Part shown: piece by piece, positions 54,682 through 64,000 of the stretch
Position numbering within the stretch: position 1 is the first letter of the stretch
Layout: every line of letters begins with the position of its first letter
Assembly: GCA_964419145.1 (NCBI GenBank)
Contig: CAYQOM010000003.1
Coordinates: 372,001 to 436,000 of the forward strand
Direction: 5' to 3'
Source of the DNA: UBA2336 sp964419145
GTDB taxonomy: Bacteria; Bacteroidota; Bacteroidia; Cytophagales; Cyclobacteriaceae
Length of the DNA: 64,000 nucleotides
The notes under the pieces: model-generated
Database searches by the model: none
What the model saw: only the letters and a program-made list of their open reading frames with translations
What the model was told of the DNA's origin: nothing
Program-made: the position numbers and the translations under genes

Positions 54682-55002
54682 ATGGCTATCCAATCATCTA
54701 TTGTTACCCGCGACCTGGAACAACTGGCTAAACCCACCGGAAATATCTACGAATCGGTGGTGGTGATTTCCAAGCGCGCGAAACAAATTGCAGTGAATAT
54801 CAAGGAAGAACTAAACAGCAAACTGGCCGAGTTCGCCACTACCGTTGATAACCTGGAAGAAGTATTCGAAAACCGTGAGCAAATTGAAATTTCACGTTTC
54901 TATGAGCGCATGCCTAAGCCCACATCTACCGCTACAGAAGAATTTCTGGAAGGTAAGCTGAACTATCGCTTACGCGAAGAAGAGAACACTGCTGAAAATT
55001 AA
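54682..55002 (+). CDS. rpoZ: RNA polymerase omega subunit
   Basis: This 106-residue protein is the Bacteroidota-type omega subunit, with TGNIYESVVVISKRAKQIA near the N-terminus, the equivalent of the conserved omega helix, and a charged C-terminus. It helps assemble RNA polymerase around the beta-prime subunit. It starts two bases after bamD and ends 11 bases before coaBC. The order bamD-rpoZ-coaBC is usual for the phylum. Confidence 0.9.
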   Translation: MAIQSSIVTRDLEQLAKPTGNIYESVVVISKRAKQIAVNIKEELNSKLAEFATTVDNLEEVFENREQIEISRFYERMPKPTSTATEEFLEGKLNYRLREEENTAEN

Positions 55003-55013
55003 TAGTATCCGGC

Positions 55014-56216
55014 ATGCTGCACGGAAAAAAAATACTGGTAGGGGTAACCGGCAGCATAGCCGCTTATAAAAGCGCTTTTCTCGTACGACTGCTTGTGAAA
55101 GCAGGAGCAGAAGTAAAAGTTGTGATGACTCCTGCTTCGCATGAATTCATAACTCCTTTAACGCTCTCAACATTATCCAAAAATCCTGCGTTATCTGAAT
55201 TTGTCAGGAATAGCAGTGGAGAGTGGAACAACCACGTTGAACTTGGCCTATGGGCCGATGCGATGGTTATTGCACCAGCAAGCGCCAACACCATCAGTAA
55301 AATGGCTCACGGTGCCTGCGACAATTTATTGCTTGCCGTGTACCTGTCAGCCCGATGTCCGATAATGGTGGCTCCTGCCATGGATCTGGATATGCTTCAA
55401 CATCCTTCTACAAAAGAAAACCTGGCAGCTCTTACTCGCTTTGGTAATCACATTATTAAACCCAACCATGGAGAACTGGCCAGCGGACTGGTGGGCACCG
55501 GTCGAATGGCCGAACCAGAAGAAATCCTGAAGTATATCGAACAGTTCTTTAAAAAAATTGAACCCCTCTCTGGAAAGACTGCACTGGTAACTGCCGGCCC
55601 TACGCATGAAGCGATTGACCCGGTGCGTTTCATTGGCAACCATTCCACCGGAAAGATGGGATATGCGATTGCCGAGGAGTTGGCGCAGCAAGGCGCAACC
55701 GTACATCTGGTTTCCGGCCCAACATCCTTGCATACGATTCACCCCGCTATTCACGTTAAGAAAGTGATGTCGGCAGAAGAAATGTATCAAGCTTGCCAGG
55801 AAATCTTCCCTAAAACTGATATTTCCGTGTTGGCCGCTGCTGTGGCTGACTATAAACCCCTTGTCAGGGCTGATCAAAAAATTAAAAAGAAAGACGAAAC
55901 ACTTTCACTTGAGCTGACCAAGACACATGACATTGCCGCCACACTCGGCAAGCAAAAAGTAAACGGACAGCTTATTGTTGGCTTTGCCTTGGAAACGGAA
56001 AATGAAAAGGCCAATGCACAATCAAAACTGGAGTCCAAGAATTTTGATCTGATCGTTCTGAATTCCTTAAACGATGAGGGGGCTGGTTTTGGACACGATA
56101 CCAATAAAATCACTATCCTTGATCGCCATCAAAAGGCCACATCATACGAACTGAAAAGCAAAAAAGAACTGGCTAAAGATATTGTTCAGGCAATCCGCGA
56201 AAAACTTCATGCGTAG
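55014..56216 (+). CDS. coaBC: Bifunctional phosphopantothenoylcysteine synthetase/decarboxylase
   Basis: This 400-residue enzyme makes 4'-phosphopantetheine in coenzyme A synthesis. The N-terminal CoaC half has GVTGSIAAYKS, the catalytic His in WNNHVELGLWAD, and CPIMVAPAMD. The C-terminal CoaB half, from about residue 185, has TAGPTHEAIDPVRFIGNHSTGKMG and later AAAVADYKP with the KIKK motif. Length is typical. The end overlaps the porD start by eight bases, so translation is coupled. Confidence 0.97.
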   Translation: MLHGKKILVGVTGSIAAYKSAFLVRLLVKAGAEVKVVMTPASHEFITPLTLSTLSKNPALSEFVRNSSGEWNNHVELGLWADAMVIAPASANTISKMAHGACDNLLLAVYLSARCPIMVAPAMDLDMLQHPSTKENLAALTRFGNHIIKPNHGELASGLVGTGRMAEPEEILKYIEQFFKKIEPLSGKTALVTAGPTHEAIDPVRFIGNHSTGKMGYAIAEELAQQGATVHLVSGPTSLHTIHPAIHVKKVMSAEEMYQACQEIFPKTDISVLAAAVADYKPLVRADQKIKKKDETLSLELTKTHDIAATLGKQKVNGQLIVGFALETENEKANAQSKLESKNFDLIVLNSLNDEGAGFGHDTNKITILDRHQKATSYELKSKKELAKDIVQAIREKLHA

Positions 56217-57114
56217 CTTTTTATTTCTGTCTGTACTGTTGACCGGGCTTGCTGCATCAAACGCAGTAGCTCAGGAATTAAACTGCATTGTTACCATAAA
56301 CGTAGGGCCGAAAGTGCAAACCACCGACCGTACGGTGTTTACGGATATGAAAAATGCGTTTCAGCAATTTCTGAACACCCGTAAGTGGACCAATGACAAC
56401 TACCTGCCGCATGAGAAAATTAATTGCAGTATTCTGATCAACATCAACGATATGCCGGCTATTGGAATTTTCAGTGCATCTGTACAAGTGCAGGCCGCCC
56501 GCCCCGTTTACAATACAAATTACAACAGCCTGATTTTCAATTTTGCTGACCGCGATTGGGAGTTTGATTACCTCGAATCGCAACCGCTGGAATTCAATGA
56601 CAATACTTTTACCTCCAACATCACATCGCTGCTTGCCTTTTATGCATACGTTATTTTAGGTATGGATTATGATACCTTTAGCGAACTGGGTGGCACACCA
56701 CATTTTCAAAAAGCTTTACAAGTGGTGAACAATGCACAATCTAGCAATCGCCCGGGTTGGCAATCGGTTGGTAGCATTCGTAACCGGTACTGGTTAATCG
56801 AAAATATTATCAATACCCAATTTACTGATATACGCAAAGCATCATACACCTATCACAGGCTTGGCCTTGATACCTTTGACAAAGATGCCGATGCGAGCCG
56901 CGAGGTCATTTTAAAAGGCCTGATAGACATTAAAAAAGCCCGGGACATAAACCCAAACGCCATTTTGATTATCTCCTTTTTCGATGCCAAAGGTCGTGAA
57001 CTTGCCAACATTTATTCCGAAGGCGAACTGCCCGTTCGCAGGGAGGTGTATGACCTGATCACCACCATGGACCCCTCCAACCGGTCGAGCTACGAGAAAA
57101 TTATAAAGAATTAG
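56209..57114 (+). CDS. porD: Type IX secretion component PorD-like (DUF4835)
   Basis: This 301-residue protein has a signal peptide ending SNAVAQE and the DUF4835 domain, starting LNCIVTINVGPKVQTTDRTVF. The family is described as the PorD part of the type IX secretion system. I chose the ATG at 56209, which gives a proper signal peptide; an in-frame ATG nine codons earlier does not. It overlaps the coaBC stop. Its presence between coaBC and recN is a conserved Bacteroidota order. Confidence 0.88.
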   Translation: MRSFLFLSVLLTGLAASNAVAQELNCIVTINVGPKVQTTDRTVFTDMKNAFQQFLNTRKWTNDNYLPHEKINCSILININDMPAIGIFSASVQVQAARPVYNTNYNSLIFNFADRDWEFDYLESQPLEFNDNTFTSNITSLLAFYAYVILGMDYDTFSELGGTPHFQKALQVVNNAQSSNRPGWQSVGSIRNRYWLIENIINTQFTDIRKASYTYHRLGLDTFDKDADASREVILKGLIDIKKARDINPNAILIISFFDAKGRELANIYSEGELPVRREVYDLITTMDPSNRSSYEKIIKN

Positions 57115-57178
57115 TCGCCCCGAATTCTTTGTGGTGCCGTAGGCATTCATCCTGTATATTTCGAAAAATTAGTTTCCG

Positions 57179-58831
57179 TTGCTTAAGCACCTGACCATAA
57201 AAAACTATGCACTCATCCGGCACCTGGAAATGGAGCCCTCAGGTCACCTGAACGTGATTACTGGCGAAACCGGTGCAGGTAAATCCATTATGCTCGGAGC
57301 CTTAGGTTTGCTCATGGGCAACCGGGCCGACACCAAAGTGTTGTGGGATGAACAGGAGAAGTGCATTACAGAAGGTGTTTTCCTCATCAAGCCGTACAAC
57401 CTGAAATCATTTTTCAAAGCAGAAGATCTTGATTACGATGACCAAACCGTCATCCGAAGAGAGATTAGCCCGGGTGGAAAATCGCGTGCTTTTATAAACG
57501 ATACACCTGTTACGTTGGATGTGCTGCGGAAACTTGGCGCACTGCTCATGGACGTCCATTCCCAGCACGAAACACTGATGTTGGGCGATAAGAATTTTCA
57601 GCTAAAGCTTGTTGATGCCTATGCCGGCAATCAAAGCCTGCTTGACCAATACCAGGAAGCCTGGCACCATTATGTTCAGTCAAAAAAGGAATACGAATCG
57701 CTTCAGGAGAAAGCTGAATCGTTAAGGCAGGAGTCAGATTTTATTCATTTTCAATTGGACGAACTTGTAAAAGCTGGTTTTGAACCCGGTGAACAAGAGA
57801 AATTAGAAAGCGAATTGAAAATCATGGAGCATGCCGAGGATATCAAAAGTCGGTTTAATGCAATTCTGGATTTGCTTTCCAGATCAGAGTATGCCGCACA
57901 ACAGGCGTTAACGGAAGCACGCAATCAATTACAGGCGGTTGCTGATTATTCCAAAGCTTACGAAGCGCTGGCTGATCGGTTACAGAGTAACATCATTGAG
58001 TTGGATGACATTCTCAACGAAATTGAAACAGCTGAGGCTACGGTTGAGTTTGATCCACAACGCGCTGAAGCAGCCAAAGATCGCATTGACTTATTGTATC
58101 GCTTGCATAAAAAACACCGGGTAAATTCGATTGATGAACTTTTAACGCTTCAGGAAGAGTTCCAACAAAAAGCCAACCTGACGGCTAACCTTGACGATGA
58201 GCTTGCAAAAGCAAAGGCCGACCTTGATCAGAAAACAAAACAGATGCAGGCGTTTTCAGAAAAGTTGAGCAAGGCCAGAGCCAAGGTATTTGAGCCGTTA
58301 TGCAAAGAGATTACGCTTTTGTTAAACGAAGTGGGCATTCCACAAGCATCGCTGCGAATTGAATACGCCAGAACTACCCCAACTAATTATGGAGCAGATA
58401 GCATCGACTTGCTGTTTAGCGCCAACAAAGGAATTGCTCCTCGGCCGTTAGGTGATGTTGCTTCAGGCGGAGAGTTTTCTCGATTAATGTTTTGCATTAA
58501 ATATGTAATGGCCGATAAAACAGAAATGCCCACATTGGTGCTGGATGAAATTGATACCGGTGTTTCGGGTGAAATTGCCATTAAGCTTGGCAAGCTCATG
58601 AAAGCAATGGCGAAAAAGCATCAACTGATAACCATCAGTCACCTGCCACAAATAGCAGCTAAGGCCGATACCCATTACTTTGTTTTTAAAGACAACTCCT
58701 CGAAAAAAACAATCAGTTCCATTAAGCGCCTATCCGATCAGGAACGTGTAGAAGAAATTGCCAAAATGATTGGTGGAGAGAAGCCTTCAAAAGTAGCCGT
58801 GGAGAATGCGCGTGAACTACTGGTGAGCTGA
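57179..58831 (+). CDS. recN: DNA repair ATPase RecN
   Basis: This 550-residue SMC-like protein has the N-terminal Walker A GETGAGKSIML, a long coiled coil (about 155-365), the signature motif DVASGGEFSR and the C-terminal Walker B TLVLDEIDTGVSGE. It acts early at double-strand breaks. The start is TTG (MLKHLTIKNYALI), which matches the usual N-terminus. It ends the bamD operon and faces recQ with one base between stop codons. Confidence 0.96.
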   Translation: MLKHLTIKNYALIRHLEMEPSGHLNVITGETGAGKSIMLGALGLLMGNRADTKVLWDEQEKCITEGVFLIKPYNLKSFFKAEDLDYDDQTVIRREISPGGKSRAFINDTPVTLDVLRKLGALLMDVHSQHETLMLGDKNFQLKLVDAYAGNQSLLDQYQEAWHHYVQSKKEYESLQEKAESLRQESDFIHFQLDELVKAGFEPGEQEKLESELKIMEHAEDIKSRFNAILDLLSRSEYAAQQALTEARNQLQAVADYSKAYEALADRLQSNIIELDDILNEIETAEATVEFDPQRAEAAKDRIDLLYRLHKKHRVNSIDELLTLQEEFQQKANLTANLDDELAKAKADLDQKTKQMQAFSEKLSKARAKVFEPLCKEITLLLNEVGIPQASLRIEYARTTPTNYGADSIDLLFSANKGIAPRPLGDVASGGEFSRLMFCIKYVMADKTEMPTLVLDEIDTGVSGEIAIKLGKLMKAMAKKHQLITISHLPQIAAKADTHYFVFKDNSSKKTISSIKRLSDQERVEEIAKMIGGEKPSKVAVENARELLVS

Positions 58832-58832
58832 T

Positions 58833-60746
58833 TTATTCTGATTTGATCCGCAATTTCCAAACCTCATCGTACTCAATTCTTCCTTCATCCACAAGCTCGC
58901 GAATAACATCCACAAACAATTCAACATCACGGGGATTAATTTTTTGTTCCAACTCCTCACTGGTCATAGATGCATTCGATAGTAAACTCAGTATTTCTTG
59001 ATGAATTTCTCCTGCCTCCTCCCGGTTTTCCTTTTTTCGGTTTGAGATACATACATCGCAAAGACCACACGTTTCCCAGCTGTGTTCATCAAAGTATTCA
59101 AGAATACGTTGCATGCGGCAACGGTTATTGGTTGATGCATAATCTACCATAGCCTGCATCTTGTCTTCAGCCAGTTTTTTACGAGCGGCCAGTCGGGCAT
59201 GATCAACAGGCAACCGATCGGCATCCTGACGGGGAAGGATATACGTAATTTGAGGGTTATCAATAACCGGTTGATACGCGATCACCTGAAGCTCATCCAG
59301 ATGTTTTAGCAAGCCTTTAACTTCAGAAATATCAACTTTCAAACCAGTGGCCAATTGAGCTTCGGATATTTTAATAAAATCGGTAAACAATTGGGCGCCA
59401 TACAAGCGCAGTAACATTTTAATTATTGGATCAAATTTTTCGTTAGCAACCTGAAATTCATACAAGGCTCCTCGATCCATTTGAATATGCAGTTGCGTGG
59501 GACTGTAAAAGCTTTCATTAAACTGAACCAAACCCTCCTCTTCCAGTTTCTTCAAGGCACCATAGACCTCCGCCACGTGAAAACCGTATCGCTCACAGAA
59601 GTCGTGCAATTCAAAATCAAAACTCTCACCCACTCCACTTCCTTCAGCCAGTTGAAAATAGTTCGCCAGTGCCTGGTAAACCGTTTTGAGCACCGAAATT
59701 TCCGGATGGGATAACTTCACTTTTGTTTTTAGCGATTCAAGATCGGAATCGTGATAGAGAATCACAGCATAAGCGCGCAAGCCATCGCGCCCGGCACGGC
59801 CTGCTTCCTGGTAATACGATTCCAGGTTTTCGGGTAAGTCCATATGCACCACCACCCGAACGTCTGATTTATCGATGCCCATACCGAATGCATTGGTGGC
59901 CACCATCACCCGATACCTATCTTTCAACCAATCGTCCTGATGCTCCGTGCGTTGCTGAAAATGCAACCCGGCATGATAGGGCAAAGCTGTGATGTTTTTT
60001 TGATTCAGTAAATTTGCCAATTCAACAGTTGCCTTACGTGACCGCACATACACAATAGCAGGGCCCTTTACCTTTTGTAAGATCTCCAATAACTTCTTCT
60101 CCTTATTTTCCGATTTCCGGACAACAAAGGAAATATTCTCGCGGGCAAAGGTCCGTTGAAAAACTTCGTGAGCCTTTCGGAAACGAAGCTTTTCCATGAT
60201 ATCCGTTTTAACCAGTTGTGTTGCTGTTGCCGTTAATGCAATTACCGGAATATCGCCAACCAAATCGCGCAGTGCGGCAATCTCCAGGTAAGGTGGTCGG
60301 AAATCATATCCCCATTGTGAAATACAGTGCGCTTCATCTACCACAATCAGGCTCACCTTCATCTGCACCACGCGTGCTATAAAAATCTCAGTCTTTAGGC
60401 GCTCGGGTGAAACGTAGAGAAACTTAACATTACCATGAATGCAATTATCAAGTAAAGAGTCAATTTGAGTACGCGGCATCCCTGAATGAAGCGCCACAGC
60501 TTGTATGCCTCTTTTCTTTAATCCTTCTACCTGATCTTTCATCAAGGCAATAAGTGGTGACACCACAATACACAACCCATCCAGCAACATGGCCGGCACC
60601 TGAAAGCAAACCGACTTACCACCGCCTGTTGGCAACAATGCCAGGGTATCCTGGCCTTTGAGCACGGAAGCAATAATCTCTTCCTGCATCGGACGAAAGA
60701 TGGTGTGCTTCCAATAGCGTTTTAATATGGAGAGGGGTGTATCCAA
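58833..60746 (-). CDS. recQ: ATP-dependent DNA helicase RecQ
   Basis: This 637-residue protein unwinds DNA in the 3'-5' direction. Walker A is GGGKS at 41-45, the DEAH box is in VVDEAHCISQWGYDFRP, and motif VI is in YYQEAGRAGRDG. The zinc-binding RQC part has cysteines in NRCRMQ and ETCGLCDVC. No full HRDC domain is clear at the short C-terminus. The start codon is TTG; a TATCTTTA box lies seven bases upstream, so a leaderless start is possible here too. Confidence 0.95.
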   Translation of the reverse strand: MDTPLSILKRYWKHTIFRPMQEEIIASVLKGQDTLALLPTGGGKSVCFQVPAMLLDGLCIVVSPLIALMKDQVEGLKKRGIQAVALHSGMPRTQIDSLLDNCIHGNVKFLYVSPERLKTEIFIARVVQMKVSLIVVDEAHCISQWGYDFRPPYLEIAALRDLVGDIPVIALTATATQLVKTDIMEKLRFRKAHEVFQRTFARENISFVVRKSENKEKKLLEILQKVKGPAIVYVRSRKATVELANLLNQKNITALPYHAGLHFQQRTEHQDDWLKDRYRVMVATNAFGMGIDKSDVRVVVHMDLPENLESYYQEAGRAGRDGLRAYAVILYHDSDLESLKTKVKLSHPEISVLKTVYQALANYFQLAEGSGVGESFDFELHDFCERYGFHVAEVYGALKKLEEEGLVQFNESFYSPTQLHIQMDRGALYEFQVANEKFDPIIKMLLRLYGAQLFTDFIKISEAQLATGLKVDISEVKGLLKHLDELQVIAYQPVIDNPQITYILPRQDADRLPVDHARLAARKKLAEDKMQAMVDYASTNNRCRMQRILEYFDEHSWETCGLCDVCISNRKKENREEAGEIHQEILSLLSNASMTSEELEQKINPRDVELFVDVIRELVDEGRIEYDEVWKLRIKSE

Positions 60747-60760
60747 ACTTTATAAAGATA

Positions 60761-60789
60761 TAAAAAAGTAAACGGGCCAAAGCCCGTTT
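60761..60789 (-). terminator. Terminator of the solute-binding protein gene
   Basis: AAACGGGC (60770-60777) pairs with GCCCGTTT (60782-60789) around CAAA. On the minus strand it is followed by ACTTTTTTA. It lies between the solute-binding protein gene and recQ. Confidence 0.85.
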
Positions 60790-60818
60790 TCTATATCACA
60801 AAAATATTTCAGTGCGCT

Positions 60819-61682
60819 CTACTTGTTTGCCGACTGTAGGAGTTTCACACCGGTTTCACCGAGATGTTTGGTGAGGATGTTCTTATACGGTGTAGAGTTT
60901 GTGTATCCTCCACCCGACTTAAAAAATTCTTCAAGCAAGGGTGTCCAGTCGCTGTTCATGGGCATGATGAAACCAAATTGCTCGGCCGCCATATCACCCA
61001 CGGGATGGCGCTTTACTGATTTCCGTTCACTTACTGCTTTCAGGTAAAAAGCCAGATCGAGGTAGGAGAACGCATTGGGGTCAGCAAAAACTTTTTCATA
61101 CACATCAGGACTAGTGTCTAGTGTGACCACCTTCATTGCAGGAAAGTGCTTTTTCTTTAACTCAAGAATCCGTTTTTCATTCAAGGTACCTTTTGCGGTA
61201 TAAGCGGTAAGCTTTGAGAACGTAGTTGAAATATCTTCCAGCTTATTTAAAGTAGCCACGTTGTTTTGTGTAATCAGAATAGCAAAGTTGGTTATGAATG
61301 GCGGGCTAAACTTTACTTCTTTTTTTCGTTCATCGGTTATCGTGATGTTTCCCAAACCAAAAACACCACCGGTAGAAGCCTTTACCTTATCGTACATGCC
61401 CCTGAAATTGCTTCCATCACCAACATACTTGGTTTGAAGTTTAACGCCCTTTGTTTTGTTAACCCAACTCACAAATTCATTGGTAATGTCCACACAGATA
61501 CCGGTAAGTTTTCCGCTGTTGTCTTTGTACACAAAACTGGGAGTCTCCACGTACGCCAGGGAAATGGTTCCCTGTCCGTTTGCTTTTACCTGTGCCCACG
61601 AATCACCCACATACCCCTGAGCCAGCATCAGCTCCGATGCCAATAAAAGCATCACCAAAACCCATGTCTTTTTCATATTCAA
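60819..61682 (-). CDS. Family 3 periplasmic solute-binding protein
   Basis: This 287-residue protein has a signal peptide ending MLAQ and the bacterial family 3 solute-binding fold, beginning GTISLAYVETPSFVYKDNSGKLTGICVDIT. The typical central part (VFGLGNITITDERKKEVKFSPPF) matches amino acid-binding proteins. No permease or ATPase genes are nearby, so it may act as a free receptor or partner of an unlinked system. The ligand is unknown. A terminator lies 30 bases behind. Confidence 0.88.
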   Translation of the reverse strand: MNMKKTWVLVMLLLASELMLAQGYVGDSWAQVKANGQGTISLAYVETPSFVYKDNSGKLTGICVDITNEFVSWVNKTKGVKLQTKYVGDGSNFRGMYDKVKASTGGVFGLGNITITDERKKEVKFSPPFITNFAILITQNNVATLNKLEDISTTFSKLTAYTAKGTLNEKRILELKKKHFPAMKVVTLDTSPDVYEKVFADPNAFSYLDLAFYLKAVSERKSVKRHPVGDMAAEQFGFIMPMNSDWTPLLEEFFKSGGGYTNSTPYKNILTKHLGETGVKLLQSANK

Positions 61683-61771
61683 ATCGATTAGTGTTAACCG
61701 ATTTACAAAATAGTTTCAGAAAATAGGGGAATGGAGTAAGATCAATGTACTATTTACCGGTACATTGAAAA

Positions 61772-62545
61772 TTACCAGATGATTTTCTCCTTATTGAGGA
61801 AAGCTTCGATGCCTCGCTTACAATCATTGGTGCCACGCGCATGGGCATTGGATTCAGCTGCATGTTGCAAGACCTGCGACAAGTTCATACCCTGAACTTC
61901 GGCTATCAGCTTCTTGGTGAGCTTCATGCTATCAGCGGAGTTGGATGAGATCAATCGTGAAGCAAAATCATTCACTTCAGTCTCCAGTTTATCAGCCGAT
62001 ACCACGCGGTTTATCAGGCCAATTGCTTGTGCACGATCTGCGGCAATCAACTCACCACCCAGCAGCAATTCACGTGCTGCAGCTTCACCCAGCTTTCGCA
62101 ACAAGAACACTGAAACGAGAGCCGGAATAAATCCAATCCGGACTTCGGTGTACCCAAACTTTGCCTCAGGTACTGCAAACACCCAATCGCAGATGCTGGC
62201 CAGTCCGCAGCCCCCTGCCAGGGCATGCCCCTGAACCTGTGCGATCACCACCTTTGGGTGCGTGTAGATATTCATAAACAACTCCTTCAATTGATTGGAG
62301 TCGGCCAGATTTTCTTCAAAGGAAAAATGTTGTAATTGTTGTAGATACGCCAGGTCGGCTCCGGCACAAAACGCTTCACCCTTAGCGTTCAGCACAATCA
62401 CCTTAACCTGATCGTCTTTTGCCGCCCGATCAAAAGCGTGTTTTAAACCTTCAACCATCTCCGGACTCAAGGCGTTTCGCTTATCCGGACGATTCAAGGT
62501 GATTCTTCCAATTCGCTCCTTTACACTATACTCAACCATGCTCAT
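61772..62545 (-). CDS. Enoyl-CoA hydratase/isomerase family protein
   Basis: This 257-residue crotonase-fold enzyme has LNRPDKRNALSPEM near the N-terminus, the oxyanion-hole segment EAFCAGADLAYL and the second loop VQGHALAGGCGLASICD. The two classical hydratase glutamates are in part replaced (in VFAVPEAKFGYTEVRIGFIP one is present), so it may be a hydratase or an isomerase. It begins four bases behind comEC, in one operon. The substrate, perhaps an acyl-CoA of leucine or fatty acid breakdown, is unknown. Confidence 0.9.
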   Translation of the reverse strand: MSMVEYSVKERIGRITLNRPDKRNALSPEMVEGLKHAFDRAAKDDQVKVIVLNAKGEAFCAGADLAYLQQLQHFSFEENLADSNQLKELFMNIYTHPKVVIAQVQGHALAGGCGLASICDWVFAVPEAKFGYTEVRIGFIPALVSVFLLRKLGEAAARELLLGGELIAADRAQAIGLINRVVSADKLETEVNDFASRLISSNSADSMKLTKKLIAEVQGMNLSQVLQHAAESNAHARGTNDCKRGIEAFLNKEKIIW

Positions 62546-62549
62546 AACA

Positions 62550-64000
62550 TCACAATTTTATGGAAAAGGCTCCGTGTTGTAAAACGGAATACACCGGAAG
62601 TTTAAGTTGCTCGGCCTCTTTCACCAACCGGTTTGCGATGTAATATACGTTACTGCTGTCAATGATGATGCGTTTAAAGTCGATTGCCTGCAGCAAAGTC
62701 AGCGACCGAACACTATTATAACTGATAATCACGTAATCGATTTTGAGGTTCTCTGGTAAGGAAAAATCAGGTGATGTAAGTTGAAGAAAGGTTTTTCCTT
62801 TCCAGGAATATAGCCGGCCTCCGGGAACATCTTGAACAAACGCAGATTCGTTATAATGAATCCATTCAATACCGCTGATCAACCGGTTTGGACGGATGTG
62901 AAACCGCACCCGATCAGCCTGGGTTACCAGCAACGAATCGGCAAACAGAAAAGATTTTCCCTTATCCAACCATTCCATAGCATGATGCCCGGCCACACTA
63001 TACACCACAAATTTTTCTTGATTGATTTCCTGTTGGTAATGAACCCATTGCGCTAAACCAAAAAACAGGGCACAAGCAGATGCGCCAATCAAATAAATAT
63101 ACTTTCGATATTGAAACAGCAGCAAAGCGAACAATACGATCCCCACAATCAACCAACTTTGAGCCGTGGTGATGTATATGTTATTGATCAGGCTATAGGG
63201 CCATCGTTCAACCGCAAAAACCAGGTAATTCAATAACCCTAAAATGCCTTCCAGCAATTGTCCGATCCAGTTTGCCACAACATCCAACGGGCTAACCATC
63301 AACAAAACAACCCCAACAAGAAGCGAAATGAAAGCTCCCGGAATTACAAACAGATTCGAAACCAAAAAATACACCGGAAACTGATGGAAGTATAACAGAC
63401 CCAATGAAAACGTTGCCAACTGTGCCGCAAAAGAAACACAGGTTACCTGCCATATCTTATCCAGTAATCCGTTGTTGGGCTCCCACAGTTGAGCGAGTTT
63501 AGGTTGAATATATACAATACCGATTACCGCAAGAAACGAAAGCTGAAACCCGACAGACATGATCAAGAATGGTTCATACACCAGCAAAGCAAAGGCCGCG
63601 ACAGCCAACGTATTGTAAATATTGGTACTGTAATTCAATGGTCGTGATAAAGCAATAACCGTAAACATCGTAACAGCACGTAACACGGAAGGTGAAAGAC
63701 CTGTAACGAATGCATAAGCCCACAGCGTCAAAATGCTGATCACAGCCAGCGTCCATTTTCCATACTTCCATTGCTTTAAGGGTTTCATAAAAAGCATGAG
63801 GATAAAATAGATAATCCCCACGTGGAGTCCGGATACTGCCAGCACATGCATGGCTCCTGATGAAGCATACGCCTGAACCAATTCATTATCCAAACCATCT
63901 TTAACACCCAGTATCAAAGCAGAAGCAACGGCTTGCTCCTGATTGCCCTGAATGTGTTTCTCCAATACGCTCTCAGCCCAACGTCTTGTTTTTAAGGCAT
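62550..64000 (-). CDS. ComEC/Rec2-family competence protein, N-terminus cut off by window edge
   Basis: The frame stays open from the stop at 62550 to the window edge; a TTG at 63965 is not a likely start because coding potential continues beyond it (WAESVLEKHIQG). The central region is the ComEC membrane domain with the signature AVSGLHVGIIYF and about eight hydrophobic segments. The C-terminal soluble part (about 150 residues) sits where the metallo-beta-lactamase-like domain lies in longer ComEC proteins, but no HxHxDH motif is visible. It probably carries DNA across the inner membrane. The N-terminal part is outside the window. Confidence 0.9.
   Translation of the reverse strand, partial: ALKTRRWAESVLEKHIQGNQEQAVASALILGVKDGLDNELVQAYASSGAMHVLAVSGLHVGIIYFILMLFMKPLKQWKYGKWTLAVISILTLWAYAFVTGLSPSVLRAVTMFTVIALSRPLNYSTNIYNTLAVAAFALLVYEPFLIMSVGFQLSFLAVIGIVYIQPKLAQLWEPNNGLLDKIWQVTCVSFAAQLATFSLGLLYFHQFPVYFLVSNLFVIPGAFISLLVGVVLLMVSPLDVVANWIGQLLEGILGLLNYLVFAVERWPYSLINNIYITTAQSWLIVGIVLFALLLFQYRKYIYLIGASACALFFGLAQWVHYQQEINQEKFVVYSVAGHHAMEWLDKGKSFLFADSLLVTQADRVRFHIRPNRLISGIEWIHYNESAFVQDVPGGRLYSWKGKTFLQLTSPDFSLPENLKIDYVIISYNSVRSLTLLQAIDFKRIIIDSSNVYYIANRLVKEAEQLKLPVYSVLQHGAFSIKL

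Noticed and set aside
63574..63965. TTG at 63965 as the start of the comEC-like gene
   Set aside because: The same frame continues open to the window edge with coding character, so the gene is cut off and the TTG is internal.
1..64000. CRISPR arrays, rRNA or tRNA genes, prophage
   Set aside because: No evenly spaced direct repeats, no rRNA-like or cloverleaf-like stretches and no phage structural genes were seen on either strand.

Overview
The window looks like a chromosomal piece of a Bacteroidota bacterium, most likely of the Cytophagales type. The evidence is an alternative complex III / cytochrome oxidase operon, type IX secretion parts (a PorD-like protein and a C-terminal sorting domain), a CarboxypepD-free but Bacteroidota-typical set of families (OstA-like, DUF5916, DUF4835, M1/M3 peptidases), and several promoters with the Bacteroidota -7 box TAnnTTTG. 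Most of it is ordinary housekeeping and respiratory gene content; no prophage, CRISPR array, rRNA or tRNA was seen.

Layout. 1-9.6 kb: a minus-strand respiratory operon actABCDEF-coxB-ctaD (ctaD cut by the window edge), with a good promoter in front of actA. 9.8-12.9 kb: a small membrane protein, a TIGR02757 protein and a Na/Pi cotransporter. 13-24 kb: a C1 region with an NADH-linked formate dehydrogenase (fused NuoE/NuoF-like subunit plus molybdenum subunit), a serine hydrolase, an SDR and a small 2Fe-2S ferredoxin on the plus strand, facing fdhD and fhs (formate-THF ligase) on the minus strand. An intact IS110-family element sits in the convergent gap between them. 24-35 kb: trmN6, yceI-marR, peptidases, a lactonase, a decayed GxxExxY module, a ferredoxin reductase and a DUF5916 outer-membrane protein. 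35-46.7 kb: purB, an overlapping SDR-ceramidase pair, a TolC/permease/HlyD efflux operon without its ATPase, and an ECF sigma / anti-sigma-like / unknown operon. 46.8-64 kb: a VapBC-type toxin-antitoxin pair, a methyltransferase, a HAD phosphatase, mdh, tilS, an OstA-like protein, a T9SS cargo, the bamD-rpoZ-coaBC-porD-recN operon, recQ, a solute-binding protein, and echA behind a partial comEC.

Main finding. The IS110 element (about 20049-21267) can be resolved to the base. The 230 bases before its transposase fold into a bridge-RNA-like structure (a 5' hairpin and two internal-loop hairpins). The guides of the first loop match the two flanks of the element (target); those of the second match the joined ends of the element (donor). 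The target is the outer arm of a REP-like palindrome whose other arm is still present at 21365-21375. This was read directly from the sequence by matching short segments, and is open to a simple genome-wide test.

Secondary observations: -7 boxes lying 4-7 bases before the start codons of tilS, the OstA-like gene and bamD, which suggests leaderless messages; a near-perfect palindrome before yceI as a candidate MarR operator; inverted dispersed repeats around an internally deleted GxxExxY gene; and a terminator whose U-tract also reads as the -7 box of the efflux operon.
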